Shown piece by piece: positions 17,188-25,542 of a stretch of 64,000 bases of DNA (its first letter is position 1; each line of letters opens with the position of its first letter). The translations under genes and the position numbers were made by a program. This DNA is from Mucilaginibacter jinjuensis (GTDB lineage: Bacteria; Bacteroidota; Bacteroidia; Sphingobacteriales; Sphingobacteriaceae), in contig NZ_CP117167.1 in NCBI RefSeq assembly GCF_028596025.1, positions 4,960,001 through 5,024,000 of the forward strand, read 5' to 3'. Under the pieces are notes generated by a model. It did not search any database. It was not told the DNA's origin and was given only the letters and a program-made list of their open reading frames with translations.

Positions 17188-17832
17188 ATGGACCAATTAC
17201 CTAAATTAAATAACGAAGAAATACGCGTACTGGGCTCATTAATGGAGAAGAGCCGCACCACACCCGATTATTATCCCATGACTTTGAATGCCCTGGTGGC
17301 AGCCTGCAATCAAAAATCGGCACGCAGGCCTGTGGTTGAGTACGATGATAACACCGTAATTACAGCACTTGATACTTTAAAAAGAAAAGGACTGATCTCT
17401 ACCGCCACAGGTGGATCGAGCCGTGCCATTAAATACAAACATAACTTTGCCATTGTGTTTCCGGTGATCCCATCGGAAGTGGCGTTGATTTGTCTGCTTC
17501 TGCTACGCGGGCCACAAACTCCCGGCGAACTCAATACCAATTCGGGCCGATTATACGAATTTGAATCACTTGATGATGTGCAGGAAGCACTCGAGAAATT
17601 AGGAAGCGGCGATATGCCTTATCTGACCCAGCTCCCTAAACGCCCCGGACAAAAAGAGCAACGTTATATGCACCTGCTGGGTGAAAGCCTTGATTTCCCC
17701 GAAGATGATGAAATTGATGTTTCTAACAAACCATCCGTAACAATTCTTGAAGCGCGTGTGAGTAAGCTTGAGGAAGAGCTGACTGCTATGCAGGAAAAGG
17801 TTAATAAGTTGATGGAAGAGTTGGGGATATAA
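17188..17832 (+). CDS. YceH family (DUF480) winged-helix protein
   Basis: About 214 aa. The N-terminal LNNEEIRVLGSLMEKSRTTP and the following YYPMTLNALVAACNQKSAR are strongly characteristic of the YceH/DUF480 family, two tandem winged-helix domains of unknown function. The C-terminus is a predicted coiled coil (VSKLEEELTAMQEKVNKLME). The ATG at 17188-17190 is chosen; a TTG two codons earlier is possible. Its exact role is not established. Confidence 0.9.
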   Translation: MDQLPKLNNEEIRVLGSLMEKSRTTPDYYPMTLNALVAACNQKSARRPVVEYDDNTVITALDTLKRKGLISTATGGSSRAIKYKHNFAIVFPVIPSEVALICLLLLRGPQTPGELNTNSGRLYEFESLDDVQEALEKLGSGDMPYLTQLPKRPGQKEQRYMHLLGESLDFPEDDEIDVSNKPSVTILEARVSKLEEELTAMQEKVNKLMEELGI

Positions 17833-17837
17833 GTTTC

Positions 17838-17950
17838 TGAACCAGAATTTATAGAATTAAAGAATGGGCAGAATTACCTTTGTCTTTAATTCTTAAATCA
17901 TATTTATAAAATCATTCTGAAAATTCTTTAATTCTATAAATTCTGGTTCA
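17838..17950 (+). repeat. 28-bp perfect word palindrome, yceH-SGNH spacer
   Basis: The left arm (17838-17865, starting TGAACCAGAATTTATAGAAT) and right arm (17923-17950, ending TAAATTCTGGTTCA) are perfect 28-bp complements 57 nt apart. The left arm starts 5 nt after the yceH stop; the right arm ends 9 nt before the next ATG. A stop-side half of the same word type follows ilvA at 51131. Confidence 0.9.
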
Positions 17951-17959
17951 AAACAAAAA

Positions 17960-18736
17960 ATGCAATCATCACGCCGCACCTTCATTAAAACATCAACATT
18001 AGCCAGCCTATCTTTAGGATTAGTTACTGATGCATTGGCAGGAAGCACGAACCCAACGCCCGATAAAAATAGCCTCGTCTTTTTATTCCAGGGGGATTCT
18101 ATAACTGATGGCAACCGTGGCCGCGATCAGAACGATTTAAACCATACAATGGGGCACGGTTATGCATCTAACATCGCAGCCCGTATAGGGGCCGACTTTG
18201 CCCATAATGATTTTCACTTTTATAATCGTGGCATCAGCGGAAATACCGTAGCCAATTTGAAAGCACGCTGGCAAACAGATGCGTTGGATATTAAGCCAGA
18301 TGTATTAAGCATTTTGGTGGGAGTAAATGATACCAATGCTTACATACGTGATATAGCTCCAGGCGATCCGCTAACTCAGTTTGAAACAGATTACAGAAGC
18401 ATCCTTACCCAAAGCAGGCAACAAAACCCGGATTTATTGATTGTGTTGGGTCTCCCCTTCGTATACCCGGGCAGCCGCACTAATGAGCACTTTGATCTTT
18501 GGAAAAACAGTGTTAATCAGCGTAAAGAGATCGTACTAAAACTGGCAGCAGAGTTTAACGCCGTAGTAGTTGACTATCCTGTCATGTTCGACAAGGTAAT
18601 TAAAGATACCTCTGTTAATTACTGGATTTGGGACGGTGTACATCCAACAGTACCCGCACACGAGCTAATGGCCCGTGAGTGGATTAAGCAGGTAAGGGAG
18701 CGATTAAAATTCTTAAAGATTTATAAGTATAAATAG
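17960..18736 (+). CDS. Secreted SGNH/GDSL hydrolase with Tat signal
   Basis: 258 aa. The N-terminus SSRRTFIKTSTLASLSLGLV has the twin-arginine pattern S-R-R-x-F-x-K before a hydrophobic stretch ending in ALAG. Catalytic blocks are intact: block I FQGDSITDG (nucleophile Ser), block III VGVNDT and block V WDGVHPT (Asp-His). The fold suits an esterase or a carbohydrate deacetylase; the substrate cannot be read from sequence. It lies downstream of yceH across a 28-bp palindrome. Confidence 0.88.
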   Translation: MQSSRRTFIKTSTLASLSLGLVTDALAGSTNPTPDKNSLVFLFQGDSITDGNRGRDQNDLNHTMGHGYASNIAARIGADFAHNDFHFYNRGISGNTVANLKARWQTDALDIKPDVLSILVGVNDTNAYIRDIAPGDPLTQFETDYRSILTQSRQQNPDLLIVLGLPFVYPGSRTNEHFDLWKNSVNQRKEIVLKLAAEFNAVVVDYPVMFDKVIKDTSVNYWIWDGVHPTVPAHELMAREWIKQVRERLKFLKIYKYK

Positions 18737-18744
18737 AGGACAAC

Positions 18745-19236
18745 TCAGCACTTCCAGAATGAAATGGATGAGGTTTGTTTCATGGCGAAATAATCATGGT
18801 CGCCGCAGTATTGGCATCCTCCATCCCATAAGCTAAAATGGCCTGTGGCATCGCTCCAACCACTTACCTCAAACCTGATGATACCGGTTTTATTTTGCAG
18901 TGCTTTCATATCAAACTCACCATTTTTTCGGGTTAGTGTAATAGTTGGCTTACCGTAGTGGTGATTCAAATAATTATTGAACTCGCTTACCCTGATTGCA
19001 TAGTTAAGATCATCGCCGCCTTTAAAGGTTAGCAAGCCTGGGTAGCCTTTTGGTATATCGAACAAACTACCGCTATTAGCATAATTAAATGCCCTGCTCA
19101 TCCTGATCACACATGTATTAACAAACGTTGGCGAATGGCTTTCAATATCGCCCTTTACCAAATCTCTAACCTGCAAAGATGTGTATTGACTACCGGGGTA
19201 ATTAGTAATAAGGCTTTGATATGATGGTAACAGCAT
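18745..19236 (-). CDS. Tae4-like peptidoglycan amidase
   Basis: 163 aa, no signal peptide. The segment VNTCVIRMSRAFNYA carries the candidate nucleophile Cys42, and the segment SGWSDATGHFSLWDG carries His133 with Asp138. This is the Cys-His-Asp arrangement of the Tae4 family (papain-like NlpC/P60 fold), whose studied members cleave the gamma-D-Glu-mDAP bond after type VI secretion. Cys141 and Cys144 (CQYC) may form a disulfide, as expected for a periplasm-acting enzyme. It starts 2 nt after the upstream lipoprotein gene. No secretion gene is in the window. It may be an orphan effector or a domesticated amidase. Confidence 0.8.
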   Translation of the reverse strand: MLLPSYQSLITNYPGSQYTSLQVRDLVKGDIESHSPTFVNTCVIRMSRAFNYANSGSLFDIPKGYPGLLTFKGGDDLNYAIRVSEFNNYLNHHYGKPTITLTRKNGEFDMKALQNKTGIIRFEVSGWSDATGHFSLWDGGCQYCGDHDYFAMKQTSSISFWKC

Positions 19237-19238
19237 AA

Positions 19239-19703
19239 TTATTTAAGCTTTAAGATGTAATTGTTTAACTCTTCGCTGTAAGCAAATTCTACATTGGCTT
19301 CAATTCGGCCCCAACGCACGCCCGCTGCAAAAAGTTTAGGATCGTGCTTATTGGTGTTCAGAAACACGATCAAATCTTTTCCGTAAAATTCTTTGTAGTC
19401 GCCTTCCTCTAAGAAAGCCTCGTATTTTAAAGGCGATGTTGTATCAGCCTTACCTTTATATGTGGAGATCAAATTGGCACTTACTACATAAAAGTCCTGG
19501 TTTTTAACCGCACCAAGCACTTTTACGCGGACAACTAAATCAGACTTGGCGTATAAATCTTTAACAAATGGCTGCGAGAAAGTTGCGGTATCTTTTTTAA
19601 CAGCAACCTGCTTTTGCACAGTATCCTTCTGCACAGATTTAGTCTCCGGGCTTTTGCACGATGCCAGTAAAACGAAAAGAATAATAAGGATTGAACCTCT
19701 CAT
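19239..19703 (-). CDS. Lipoprotein, candidate Tae4 immunity partner
   Basis: 154 aa with a lipoprotein signal peptide: MRGSILIILFVLLASC, lipidated Cys16. After a Lys/Thr/Gln-rich linker the domain (VVRVKVLGAVKNQDFYVVSA, then GKDLIVFLN) looks beta-rich and faintly resembles OB-fold/NTR inhibitor domains; that resemblance is weak. It is the first gene of a two-gene unit with the Tae4-like amidase. A periplasm-facing lipoprotein is the right place for an immunity protein against a wall amidase. That role is inferred from context only. Confidence 0.65.
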   Translation of the reverse strand: MRGSILIILFVLLASCKSPETKSVQKDTVQKQVAVKKDTATFSQPFVKDLYAKSDLVVRVKVLGAVKNQDFYVVSANLISTYKGKADTTSPLKYEAFLEEGDYKEFYGKDLIVFLNTNKHDPKLFAAGVRWGRIEANVEFAYSEELNNYILKLK

Positions 19704-19768
19704 TGTATGTCGATAAGATTTAAATTAACAACCTTAACTTTAAAGAAAAGTTTGAGCTGAACAAAAAA

Positions 19769-19850
19769 CGTCATTGCGAGGTACTAAGCAATCGCGAGCT
19801 TTTCAGAGCGGCTCTGTATACCGGGGATTGCTTCGTACCTCGCAATGACG
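19769..19850. repeat. Family C palindrome, copy 1
   Basis: CGTCATTGCGAGG at the left and CCTCGCAATGACG at the right, with inner GATTGCTTCG/CTAAGCAATC symmetry and a GAGCGGCTC hairpin in the centre. Other copies: 44919-45000, 45637-45712, 51222-51303. Lies between the CocE hydrolase gene and the lipoprotein gene. Confidence 0.85.
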
Positions 19851-19876
19851 TGCAGAGGATGGAGTTTTGTAAGGGC

Positions 19877-21742
19877 CTATTCTATCACCCTTACCTTCAA
19901 ATAACTTGGATGCTCTTTGCTGGTATATACCTTATGCGTAGCCTTCTGGAAATCTTTATCCGTAGCCTTCATAATATCTACAAACTTCTGCGGGTTACGG
20001 TCAATAAGCGGGAACCAGGTACTTTGTACCTGTACCATAATGCGGTGGCCTTTTTTAAAGGTGTGCAATATATCTTGTAGCTCGAAGTTTACTGGGGTAA
20101 CTTGTCCGGGTACAAAAGGCTCGGGGTGCTCGGTACTGTTACGGTATTTACCACGCATACTTTCGCTGCGTACCATTTGCTGGTAGCCTGATAAGTGCAC
20201 ATCTTTACCCACCCATTTATTGTTTTGGGTCGAATCCGGGTAAACGTCAATCACCTTCACAACCCAATCCGCATCTGTACCGGTAATGGCTACTTTAAGG
20301 TTAGCCCAGATATTTCCGGCAAGGGTAATATCATGATCCAAACTATCCGTTTGCCAGGTTAATACGTCGGGGCGTTGGGATGCAAAACGCTGGTCGCCGG
20401 TCATGTATTCGCGTTTCATATCCATGTCAATGCCGTTAATAAACGGAACGGGATGCCATGGATCTGAGATAAACTCTTCGTAAGTATTTTTTACGGCCGA
20501 TGGCGCAGTGAATGAAAGTTTACCATTATCCAACAGGTACAAGTTTTTATCCTGAGCCTCTTTTGGCGGCCATGTTTTATAAGTCTTCCATTTGTTAACG
20601 CCGGTTTCGAAAGTGTTTACCGGTTGGATGCTCAGGTCAGTACCTTTCAGATAATGGCTAAAGAATTTGAACTCGATACTATCACGGTAATACGGACCAG
20701 TCGGACCGCCGAAATCAACATCGCCTAAATGGTCACCCGGCCCGCGCGACCAGCCACCGTGTACCCAAGGGCCCATTGCGAAATAAACCGGTGTGTTCGG
20801 GTTTTTCTTGACCAGCGTTTTATAAGTATTGATAGCGCCGTACAAATCTTCGGCATCGTACCAACCACCGGTTACTAATACGGCAGTTTTAATATCGTGC
20901 AGGTGTGGCAACACGTTACGGTCTTTCCAATGCTGATCGTAGTTGGGGTGGTTCAGCATTTCGCTCCACAGGCGGATGGTATCTTTATAATATTTGTCGT
21001 TGGTATTACGGGTTGGCCCCATACGCATAAAAAACTCGTAACCATCTTCGGTACCGGCATCAAAGCCTTTGGCACGGCGTTGCGTAGGCTTATCGTCCTG
21101 ACGATTGGTAAAACCCGGATAAAAACCAAAGTTGGCCACTAAAAAGAATGCACCGTTGTGCCAGCCGTCATCTCGCCATAAATCGGCAATCGGTGCCTGT
21201 GGTGAGGCAGCTACTAAAGCCGGGTGACGGCTCAGCAACGCCGTAGTAGTATAAAAGCCTGGATAAGAGATTCCCCACACCCCTACTTTACCGTTATTGT
21301 TCGGCAGGTTTTTAATCAGCCAGTCTATGGTATCATAAGTATCTGTGCCCTCGTCAACATCTTTGTTGGTTTTGTGCTCTTCCAGTTCGGGTGTCATTTC
21401 TTCATAAATACCCTCACTCATCCAGCGGCCGCGAACGTCCTGGTAAACGAAAATAAAGCCATCGTGTACAAATTGCGATGAGGGGCCGAGACTGCCTTTA
21501 TATTTATCTACTCCATAAGGCGCAACGCTGTAACAGGTGCGGTCCATCATGATGGGATATTTTTTAGTAGAATCTTTAGGTACGTATACCGAGGTAAATA
21601 ACTTTTTACCATCGCGCATCGGGATCTGGTACTCGTACTTGGTGTAATTGGCTTTAATATAAGCGGCATCGGGCGGGGCTTGCTGCTGGGCAAAAGCCGA
21701 GAAACCCGTAAGCAGGATAAACAGAGAAAAGAGTAAACGCAT
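19877..21742 (-). CDS. CocE/NonD family alpha/beta hydrolase
   Basis: 621 aa secreted protein with a signal peptide (LFSLFILLTGFSAFAQ). The X-Pro dipeptidyl-peptidase S15/CocE fold is shown by the start IPMRDGKKLFTSVYVP, the oxyanion-region tyrosine (TCYSVAPYG) and the nucleophile elbow GVWGISYPGFY (Ser159), followed by a C-terminal jelly-roll domain (LAGNIWANLKVAITGTDADW). Relatives hydrolyse acyl-amides or esters such as glutaryl-7-ACA or cocaine; the natural substrate is unknown. Monocistronic. Confidence 0.9.
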   Translation of the reverse strand: MRLLFSLFILLTGFSAFAQQQAPPDAAYIKANYTKYEYQIPMRDGKKLFTSVYVPKDSTKKYPIMMDRTCYSVAPYGVDKYKGSLGPSSQFVHDGFIFVYQDVRGRWMSEGIYEEMTPELEEHKTNKDVDEGTDTYDTIDWLIKNLPNNNGKVGVWGISYPGFYTTTALLSRHPALVAASPQAPIADLWRDDGWHNGAFFLVANFGFYPGFTNRQDDKPTQRRAKGFDAGTEDGYEFFMRMGPTRNTNDKYYKDTIRLWSEMLNHPNYDQHWKDRNVLPHLHDIKTAVLVTGGWYDAEDLYGAINTYKTLVKKNPNTPVYFAMGPWVHGGWSRGPGDHLGDVDFGGPTGPYYRDSIEFKFFSHYLKGTDLSIQPVNTFETGVNKWKTYKTWPPKEAQDKNLYLLDNGKLSFTAPSAVKNTYEEFISDPWHPVPFINGIDMDMKREYMTGDQRFASQRPDVLTWQTDSLDHDITLAGNIWANLKVAITGTDADWVVKVIDVYPDSTQNNKWVGKDVHLSGYQQMVRSESMRGKYRNSTEHPEPFVPGQVTPVNFELQDILHTFKKGHRIMVQVQSTWFPLIDRNPQKFVDIMKATDKDFQKATHKVYTSKEHPSYLKVRVIE

Positions 21743-21888
21743 TGAATTTTTTATTTACGACTAAAATAGTAAAAAACGTGGAAGATGCAGTGGCGATGCA
21801 ATCGCCGGGAAGTTTTAAGCACCCGATGCAATCGCGCGCAAGGATATTTTATATAGTCCTTCAGCTCTACTCAAGTAACTGCATAATG

Positions 21889-22212
21889 TCATTCATTTGT
21901 GAATGTTAAAATTTTACCATCAGACTTAATTAGTTTATAAACAGGTGAAGATCGCTTTTTTATAATAGAATCTCCCTTGCCTATTTCCTGACCGAAATTA
22001 TAACCCGTATCTAAATAATAGGTCCTATTATGTACAGTAACACTTGGTATCAATTTTTCATCATACGTCACATTTTCTACAATACCGGCAAAATTATAAT
22101 CAAAGTTTTTTTTGTTTCTAATATTAATTGAATGCCAGGCATAATACTTAAAGAGAACAAACACTACTATAAAAAGCGCCAACATTAATCTACGGGCTCG
22201 GTTATCAGGCAT
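21889..22212 (-). CDS. Small single-pass membrane protein, unknown
   Basis: 107 aa from the ATG at 22210-22212 (a TTG two codons upstream is less likely). One N-terminal membrane helix (LMLALFIVVFVLFKYYAW) precedes a predicted beta-rich extracytoplasmic domain (VTYDEKLIPSVTVHNRTYYL, then SPVYKLIKSDGKILTF). I recognise no family. It lies downstream of pgk, separated by a terminator. Confidence 0.6.
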   Translation of the reverse strand: MPDNRARRLMLALFIVVFVLFKYYAWHSINIRNKKNFDYNFAGIVENVTYDEKLIPSVTVHNRTYYLDTGYNFGQEIGKGDSIIKKRSSPVYKLIKSDGKILTFTNE

Positions 22213-22225
22213 AGTCAAAAATAAA

Positions 22226-22253
22226 AAAAGGCTCCGATCACTCGAAGCCTTTT
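22226..22253 (-). terminator. pgk terminator
   Basis: AAAAAAGGCT and AGCCTTTT arms around CCGATCACTCGA, reading into T-rich sequence on the minus strand, 24 nt past the pgk stop. Confidence 0.7.
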
Positions 22254-22276
22254 ACATGTATTAAGAAAAATTAAAA

Positions 22277-23467
22277 TTATTCGTTGATTGCTTTTACGCC
22301 TGGCAATTCTTTGCCTTCCATGTATTCTAACAATGCGCCGCCGCCTGTTGATACATAGCTTACATCATTGGTTAAGCCAAATTTAGCAACTGCTGCTGCC
22401 GAATCGCCGCCACCAATTAATGAGAAGGCGCCTTTTTGGGTTGCACGTACTACTGCTTCTGCAACTGCTTTGGTTCCTTTGTCGAATGATTCCATTTCGA
22501 AAACACCCATCGGGCCGTTCCATAACAGGGTTTTAGATTCTTCGATCACCGCGCTGAAAGCTTTAACAGTTTCAGGGCCGATATCTAAACCTTCCCAATC
22601 ATCAGGGATATCTTTGTTTGATGATACACCTTTGTTGGCATCGTTAGAGAAATCATCAGCAATGATAGAGTCGGTAGGCAAAATAATGTTAACACCTTTT
22701 GCTTTAGCTTTTTCCAGAAGGCTTAAAGCCAGTTCTTGTTTATCGGCCTCTAATAATGATTTACCTATTTTACCCCCTTGTGCTTTGGCAAAAGTATAAG
22801 CCATACCACCACCGATAATCAGGTTATCAACTTTCTCTAACAATTTCTCGATCAGCAAAATTTTGTCCGATACCTTAGCGCCACCCATAATAGCAGTGAA
22901 AGGTCTTTCGGCATGGTTTAAGATTTTTTCTGCGTTCGCTAATTCAGCACCCATCAGGTAACCAAAGTATTTAGCGTTAGGGAAAAACTGTGCAATAACC
23001 GCTGTAGAAGCGTGTGCGCGGTGAGCAGTACCAAAGGCATCATTCACGTATACATCACCCAGTTTCGATAATTTCTCTGCAAAATCTTTATCGCCTTTTT
23101 CTTCTTCTTTGTAGAAACGAAGGTTTTCAAGCAATAAAACTTCACCTGCTTTCAGGTCTTTTGCTTTTTCAACAGCTTGTTCGCCAATACAGTCATCAGC
23201 AAATTCTACTTGCTGACCCAGCAGATCTGACAAGTGTTTTACCACATGCTTTAATGAATATTTTTCAGTCGGACCATCTTTCGGGCGACCCAAATGCGAC
23301 ATCAGGATCACAGCGCCACCTTCTTTCAGGATTTTCTGGATGGTTGGCAAAGCCGCCGTTATGCGGTTATCGTCGGTAATGTTATAGTCGTTATCAAGTG
23401 GAACGTTGAAGTCTACCCTGATAAGGGCTTTTTTACCTGAGAAATTAACTTGGTCTATTGTTTTCAT
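22277..23467 (-). CDS. pgk: Phosphoglycerate kinase
   Basis: Glycolytic enzyme transferring phosphate from 1,3-bisphosphoglycerate to ADP. The N-terminal substrate motif RVDFNVPLD, the MSHLGRPK motif, FAKAQGGKIGKS near the hinge and the C-terminal nucleotide motif SLIGGGDSAAAVAKFG are all present. Length 396 aa is standard. It follows gap and a GNAT gene on the same strand, so consecutive glycolytic steps are clustered. Its 204-nt upstream spacer carries a family B palindrome. Confidence 0.98.
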   Translation of the reverse strand: MKTIDQVNFSGKKALIRVDFNVPLDNDYNITDDNRITAALPTIQKILKEGGAVILMSHLGRPKDGPTEKYSLKHVVKHLSDLLGQQVEFADDCIGEQAVEKAKDLKAGEVLLLENLRFYKEEEKGDKDFAEKLSKLGDVYVNDAFGTAHRAHASTAVIAQFFPNAKYFGYLMGAELANAEKILNHAERPFTAIMGGAKVSDKILLIEKLLEKVDNLIIGGGMAYTFAKAQGGKIGKSLLEADKQELALSLLEKAKAKGVNIILPTDSIIADDFSNDANKGVSSNKDIPDDWEGLDIGPETVKAFSAVIEESKTLLWNGPMGVFEMESFDKGTKAVAEAVVRATQKGAFSLIGGGDSAAAVAKFGLTNDVSYVSTGGGALLEYMEGKELPGVKAINE

Positions 23468-23586
23468 GTTGAATATTGTCGGTACGTAAACGTTTCCAAA
23501 TCTGATAAATTAATTCTAAAAACCGAATGTTTAATTGAAAAAGGTGTGTCATTGGTACAATAAGTTATTGTTAATTGCCCATCACA

Positions 23587-23664
23587 CCGTAGAGACACAA
23601 TACTTTGTGTCTCTGTATAATCGTGAACATACAACAAGAGACACAAAATATTGTGTCTCTACGG
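23587..23664. repeat. Family B palindrome, copy 2
   Basis: CCGTAGAGACACAATACTTT start and TTGTGTCTCTACGG end; same element as 9624-9694, in the GNAT-pgk spacer. Its frames encode spurious peptides containing TETQSIVSLR. Confidence 0.85.
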
Positions 23665-23671
23665 GGATCTT

Positions 23672-24106
23672 TTATTGTATTTTTAAATACATCACATAAT
23701 GCGGGCCAATGCCGGGGATATCAAACTCGTCCGAAATAATTTCGAAACCCAAACTCGCATAAAATTTCACAGCCACCTTACGGGCATTACACCAAACATA
23801 ATTAACCTTTTGGCCGCGCATATATACAATAGCAAAATTTACCAGTTGATTTCCTATGCCCTTACCCTGATATGCCGAGGCGGTAGCCATACCGCGTAAT
23901 TGATAACCCACACCTGTAAACTTCTCATGCTCCTGTAAATGGAACGAGGCCACACAAACCAACTCATCGCCTGCATAAGAGCCTAAATGAAAAGCACTTT
24001 CGCCGTCATCGCCTTTAAAGCGGCATTCATCCAAAGTAAGCCTGCCTTCGCGCAAAATGGTGTTGCGCAGCGGCAGTACGTCATCAGCAGAAATAAATTT
24101 TATCAT
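23672..24106 (-). CDS. GNAT family N-acetyltransferase
   Basis: 144 aa from the ATG at 24104-24106. The acetyl-CoA pyrophosphate loop is LRGMATASAYQGKGIGNQL, and the C-terminal strand region CNARKVAVKFYASLGFEIIS is typical of GNATs. An upstream in-frame ATG would add 13 residues (MKETQNIVSLRKE), but these are encoded by the family B repeat at 24114-24185, so that longer start is rejected. It lies between gap and pgk. The substrate is unknown. Confidence 0.88.
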   Translation of the reverse strand: MIKFISADDVLPLRNTILREGRLTLDECRFKGDDGESAFHLGSYAGDELVCVASFHLQEHEKFTGVGYQLRGMATASAYQGKGIGNQLVNFAIVYMRGQKVNYVWCNARKVAVKFYASLGFEIISDEFDIPGIGPHYVMYLKIQ

Positions 24107-24113
24107 CTCTTTT

Positions 24114-24185
24114 CGTAGAGACACAATATTTTGTGTCTCCTTCATTTTATTTCAAAAAAGAGACACAAAATATTGTGTCTCTACG
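24114..24185. repeat. Family B palindrome, copy 3
   Basis: CGTAGAGACACAATATTTTG start and TGTGTCTCTACG end. It begins 4 nt after the gap stop and ends 7 nt before the GNAT ATG, so almost the whole spacer is the element. Confidence 0.85.
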
Positions 24186-24189
24186 ATTA

Positions 24190-25191
24190 TTATTTTTTTC
24201 TTGATTCTTTCTGTATTCTCAATACCAAATCTGCTAACCTGCTCGAGTAACCCATTTCGTTATCGTACCAACCAACCACCTTTGTCAAACCGCCTACTAC
24301 AGAGGTCAGCAGCGCATCGAAGATACAGCTATGCGGGTTATCCAAAATATCTGTTGATACAATCGGATCTTCTGTGTATTCCAGAATATCTTTCATCTGG
24401 CCATCAGCAGCAGCTTTAAAAGCAGCGTTAATTTCGGCTACGGTGGCGGGTTTATTCAGTTCGCAGGTAAAATCGGTAAGCGATCCATTTAATACAGGCA
24501 CACGGATACCTGCACCACCCAGCATACCATCCAGATGCGGAAATATATTGGTAATGGCTTTAGCCGCACCAGTTGATGTAGGGATAATTGATGCCGATGC
24601 TGCGCGGGCACGGCGCAGATCTTTATGCGGCGCATCGTGCAGGTTTTGGTCGCCGGTCATGGAGTGCACGGTGGTGATGTAGCCTTCTTTAACACCCCAG
24701 TTATCATCCAATACTTTAACCATAGCAGCTACATTATTAGTGGTACATGAAGCGTTAGACAGGATAGTTGAATTTAGATCAATCTTTTCGTCATTTACGC
24801 CCAGCACAATAGTAGGCACCGTTTTATCTGCCGGGGCTGATAATATTACCTGCTTAGCTCCAGCAGCCAGGTGCATTTCGCCACCTGCTTTAGAGGCAAA
24901 CTTACCGGTCGATTCGATAACCAGATCAATATCCAATTCTTCCCAGGGTAATTGCGATGGGTCTTTTTCGGCCAAAACAATAATTTGCTGACCGTTTACA
25001 TACAGGTTACTGCTATCGGCTGTTACCGTACCCTTAAAGCCACGGTGCACCGAATCATACTTAAACAAATGCGCCAACGTAGCCGTATCAGTTATATCAT
25101 TTATAGCCACCACGGTTATATTGGGCTGGTTTATGATGTTACGTAAAAATATGCGGCCTATGCGGCCAAATCCGTTTATTGCAATCCTCAT
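24190..25191 (-). CDS. gap: Glyceraldehyde-3-phosphate dehydrogenase, type I
   Basis: NAD-dependent glycolytic enzyme. The start MRIAINGFGRIGRIFLRN (Rossmann GxGxxG), the catalytic SNASCTTNN with nucleophilic Cys and the C-terminal WYDNEMGYSSRL are conserved. The ATG at 25189-25191 is used; a longer frame would add nine residues before the canonical MRIAINGFG start. Length 333 aa is typical. A TAATTTTG -7 element lies 25 nt upstream. Confidence 0.97.
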   Translation of the reverse strand: MRIAINGFGRIGRIFLRNIINQPNITVVAINDITDTATLAHLFKYDSVHRGFKGTVTADSSNLYVNGQQIIVLAEKDPSQLPWEELDIDLVIESTGKFASKAGGEMHLAAGAKQVILSAPADKTVPTIVLGVNDEKIDLNSTILSNASCTTNNVAAMVKVLDDNWGVKEGYITTVHSMTGDQNLHDAPHKDLRRARAASASIIPTSTGAAKAITNIFPHLDGMLGGAGIRVPVLNGSLTDFTCELNKPATVAEINAAFKAAADGQMKDILEYTEDPIVSTDILDNPHSCIFDALLTSVVGGLTKVVGWYDNEMGYSSRLADLVLRIQKESRKK

Positions 25192-25215
25192 ATCACCCTG
25201 TATTATTAGAGGCTG

Positions 25216-25223
25216 CAAAATTA
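25216..25223 (-). promoter_or_regulatory. Candidate gap -7 element
   Basis: TAATTTTG on the minus strand matches TAnnTTTG and places transcription start about 18 nt before the gap ATG. No good -33 element is seen at the expected distance. Confidence 0.4.
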
Positions 25224-25263
25224 GTTAAAAAGGCGGGGTAGCTTGTCATCCAAAACTTAATTT

Positions 25264-25449
25264 ATAACCCTTATTAATGTTAGTGATAAAGCACTTCCTT
25301 TGCTTTCCCCTAATTAGCTACAGTATAGCTACATCTTTTAAAATATACCCCTTATTAAAGTTAGTAGTGTTGGCACTGCCATTGCATTCCCCTATAATAG
25401 GGGAAGACTACTGTCATTGCACCCATCGAAACATTCATAAGGGGTAAAA
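25264..25449. repeat. Degenerate repeats in the 324-nt gap/membrane-protein spacer
   Basis: Two imperfect direct copies about 80 nt apart (25264-25317 and 25345-25400) share ACCCTTATTAA, GTTAGT, CACT..C, TTGC and TTCCCCTA in order. A third, inverted ACCCCTTAT lies near 25436-25447. Copy 2 ends in the 19-nt palindrome TTCCCCTATAATAGGGGAA (25387-25405). The spacer separates the divergent gap promoter from the gene at 25543; no ORF is seen in it. Confidence 0.55.
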
Positions 25450-25542
25450 TACCGCTGGCACAACCATGTCTATCATCCATCCAAAACCTACATTAAATAA
25501 TTATATTAAATTAGCTCCATCTATTCAAAAAAACAGTTTTTA

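Noticed and set aside
19769..19850. Insertion sequence ends
   Set aside because: Family C ends look like terminal inverted repeats, but no transposase frame lies inside (82 nt) and no target-site duplication is evident; treated as REP-like.
21762..21888. Repeated GATGCAATCGC upstream of the CocE hydrolase gene
   Set aside because: Only two copies about 30 nt apart; too little to call an operator or repeat family.
23464..23646. Small minus-strand ORF between pgk and the GNAT gene
   Set aside because: It reads through a family B repeat (ETQSIVSLR peptide); the same peptide appears in other copies of the repeat, so it is not a gene.
24107..24145. Longer start for the GNAT gene (13 extra codons)
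   Set aside because: The extra codons are family B repeat sequence; the downstream ATG gives the normal family start.
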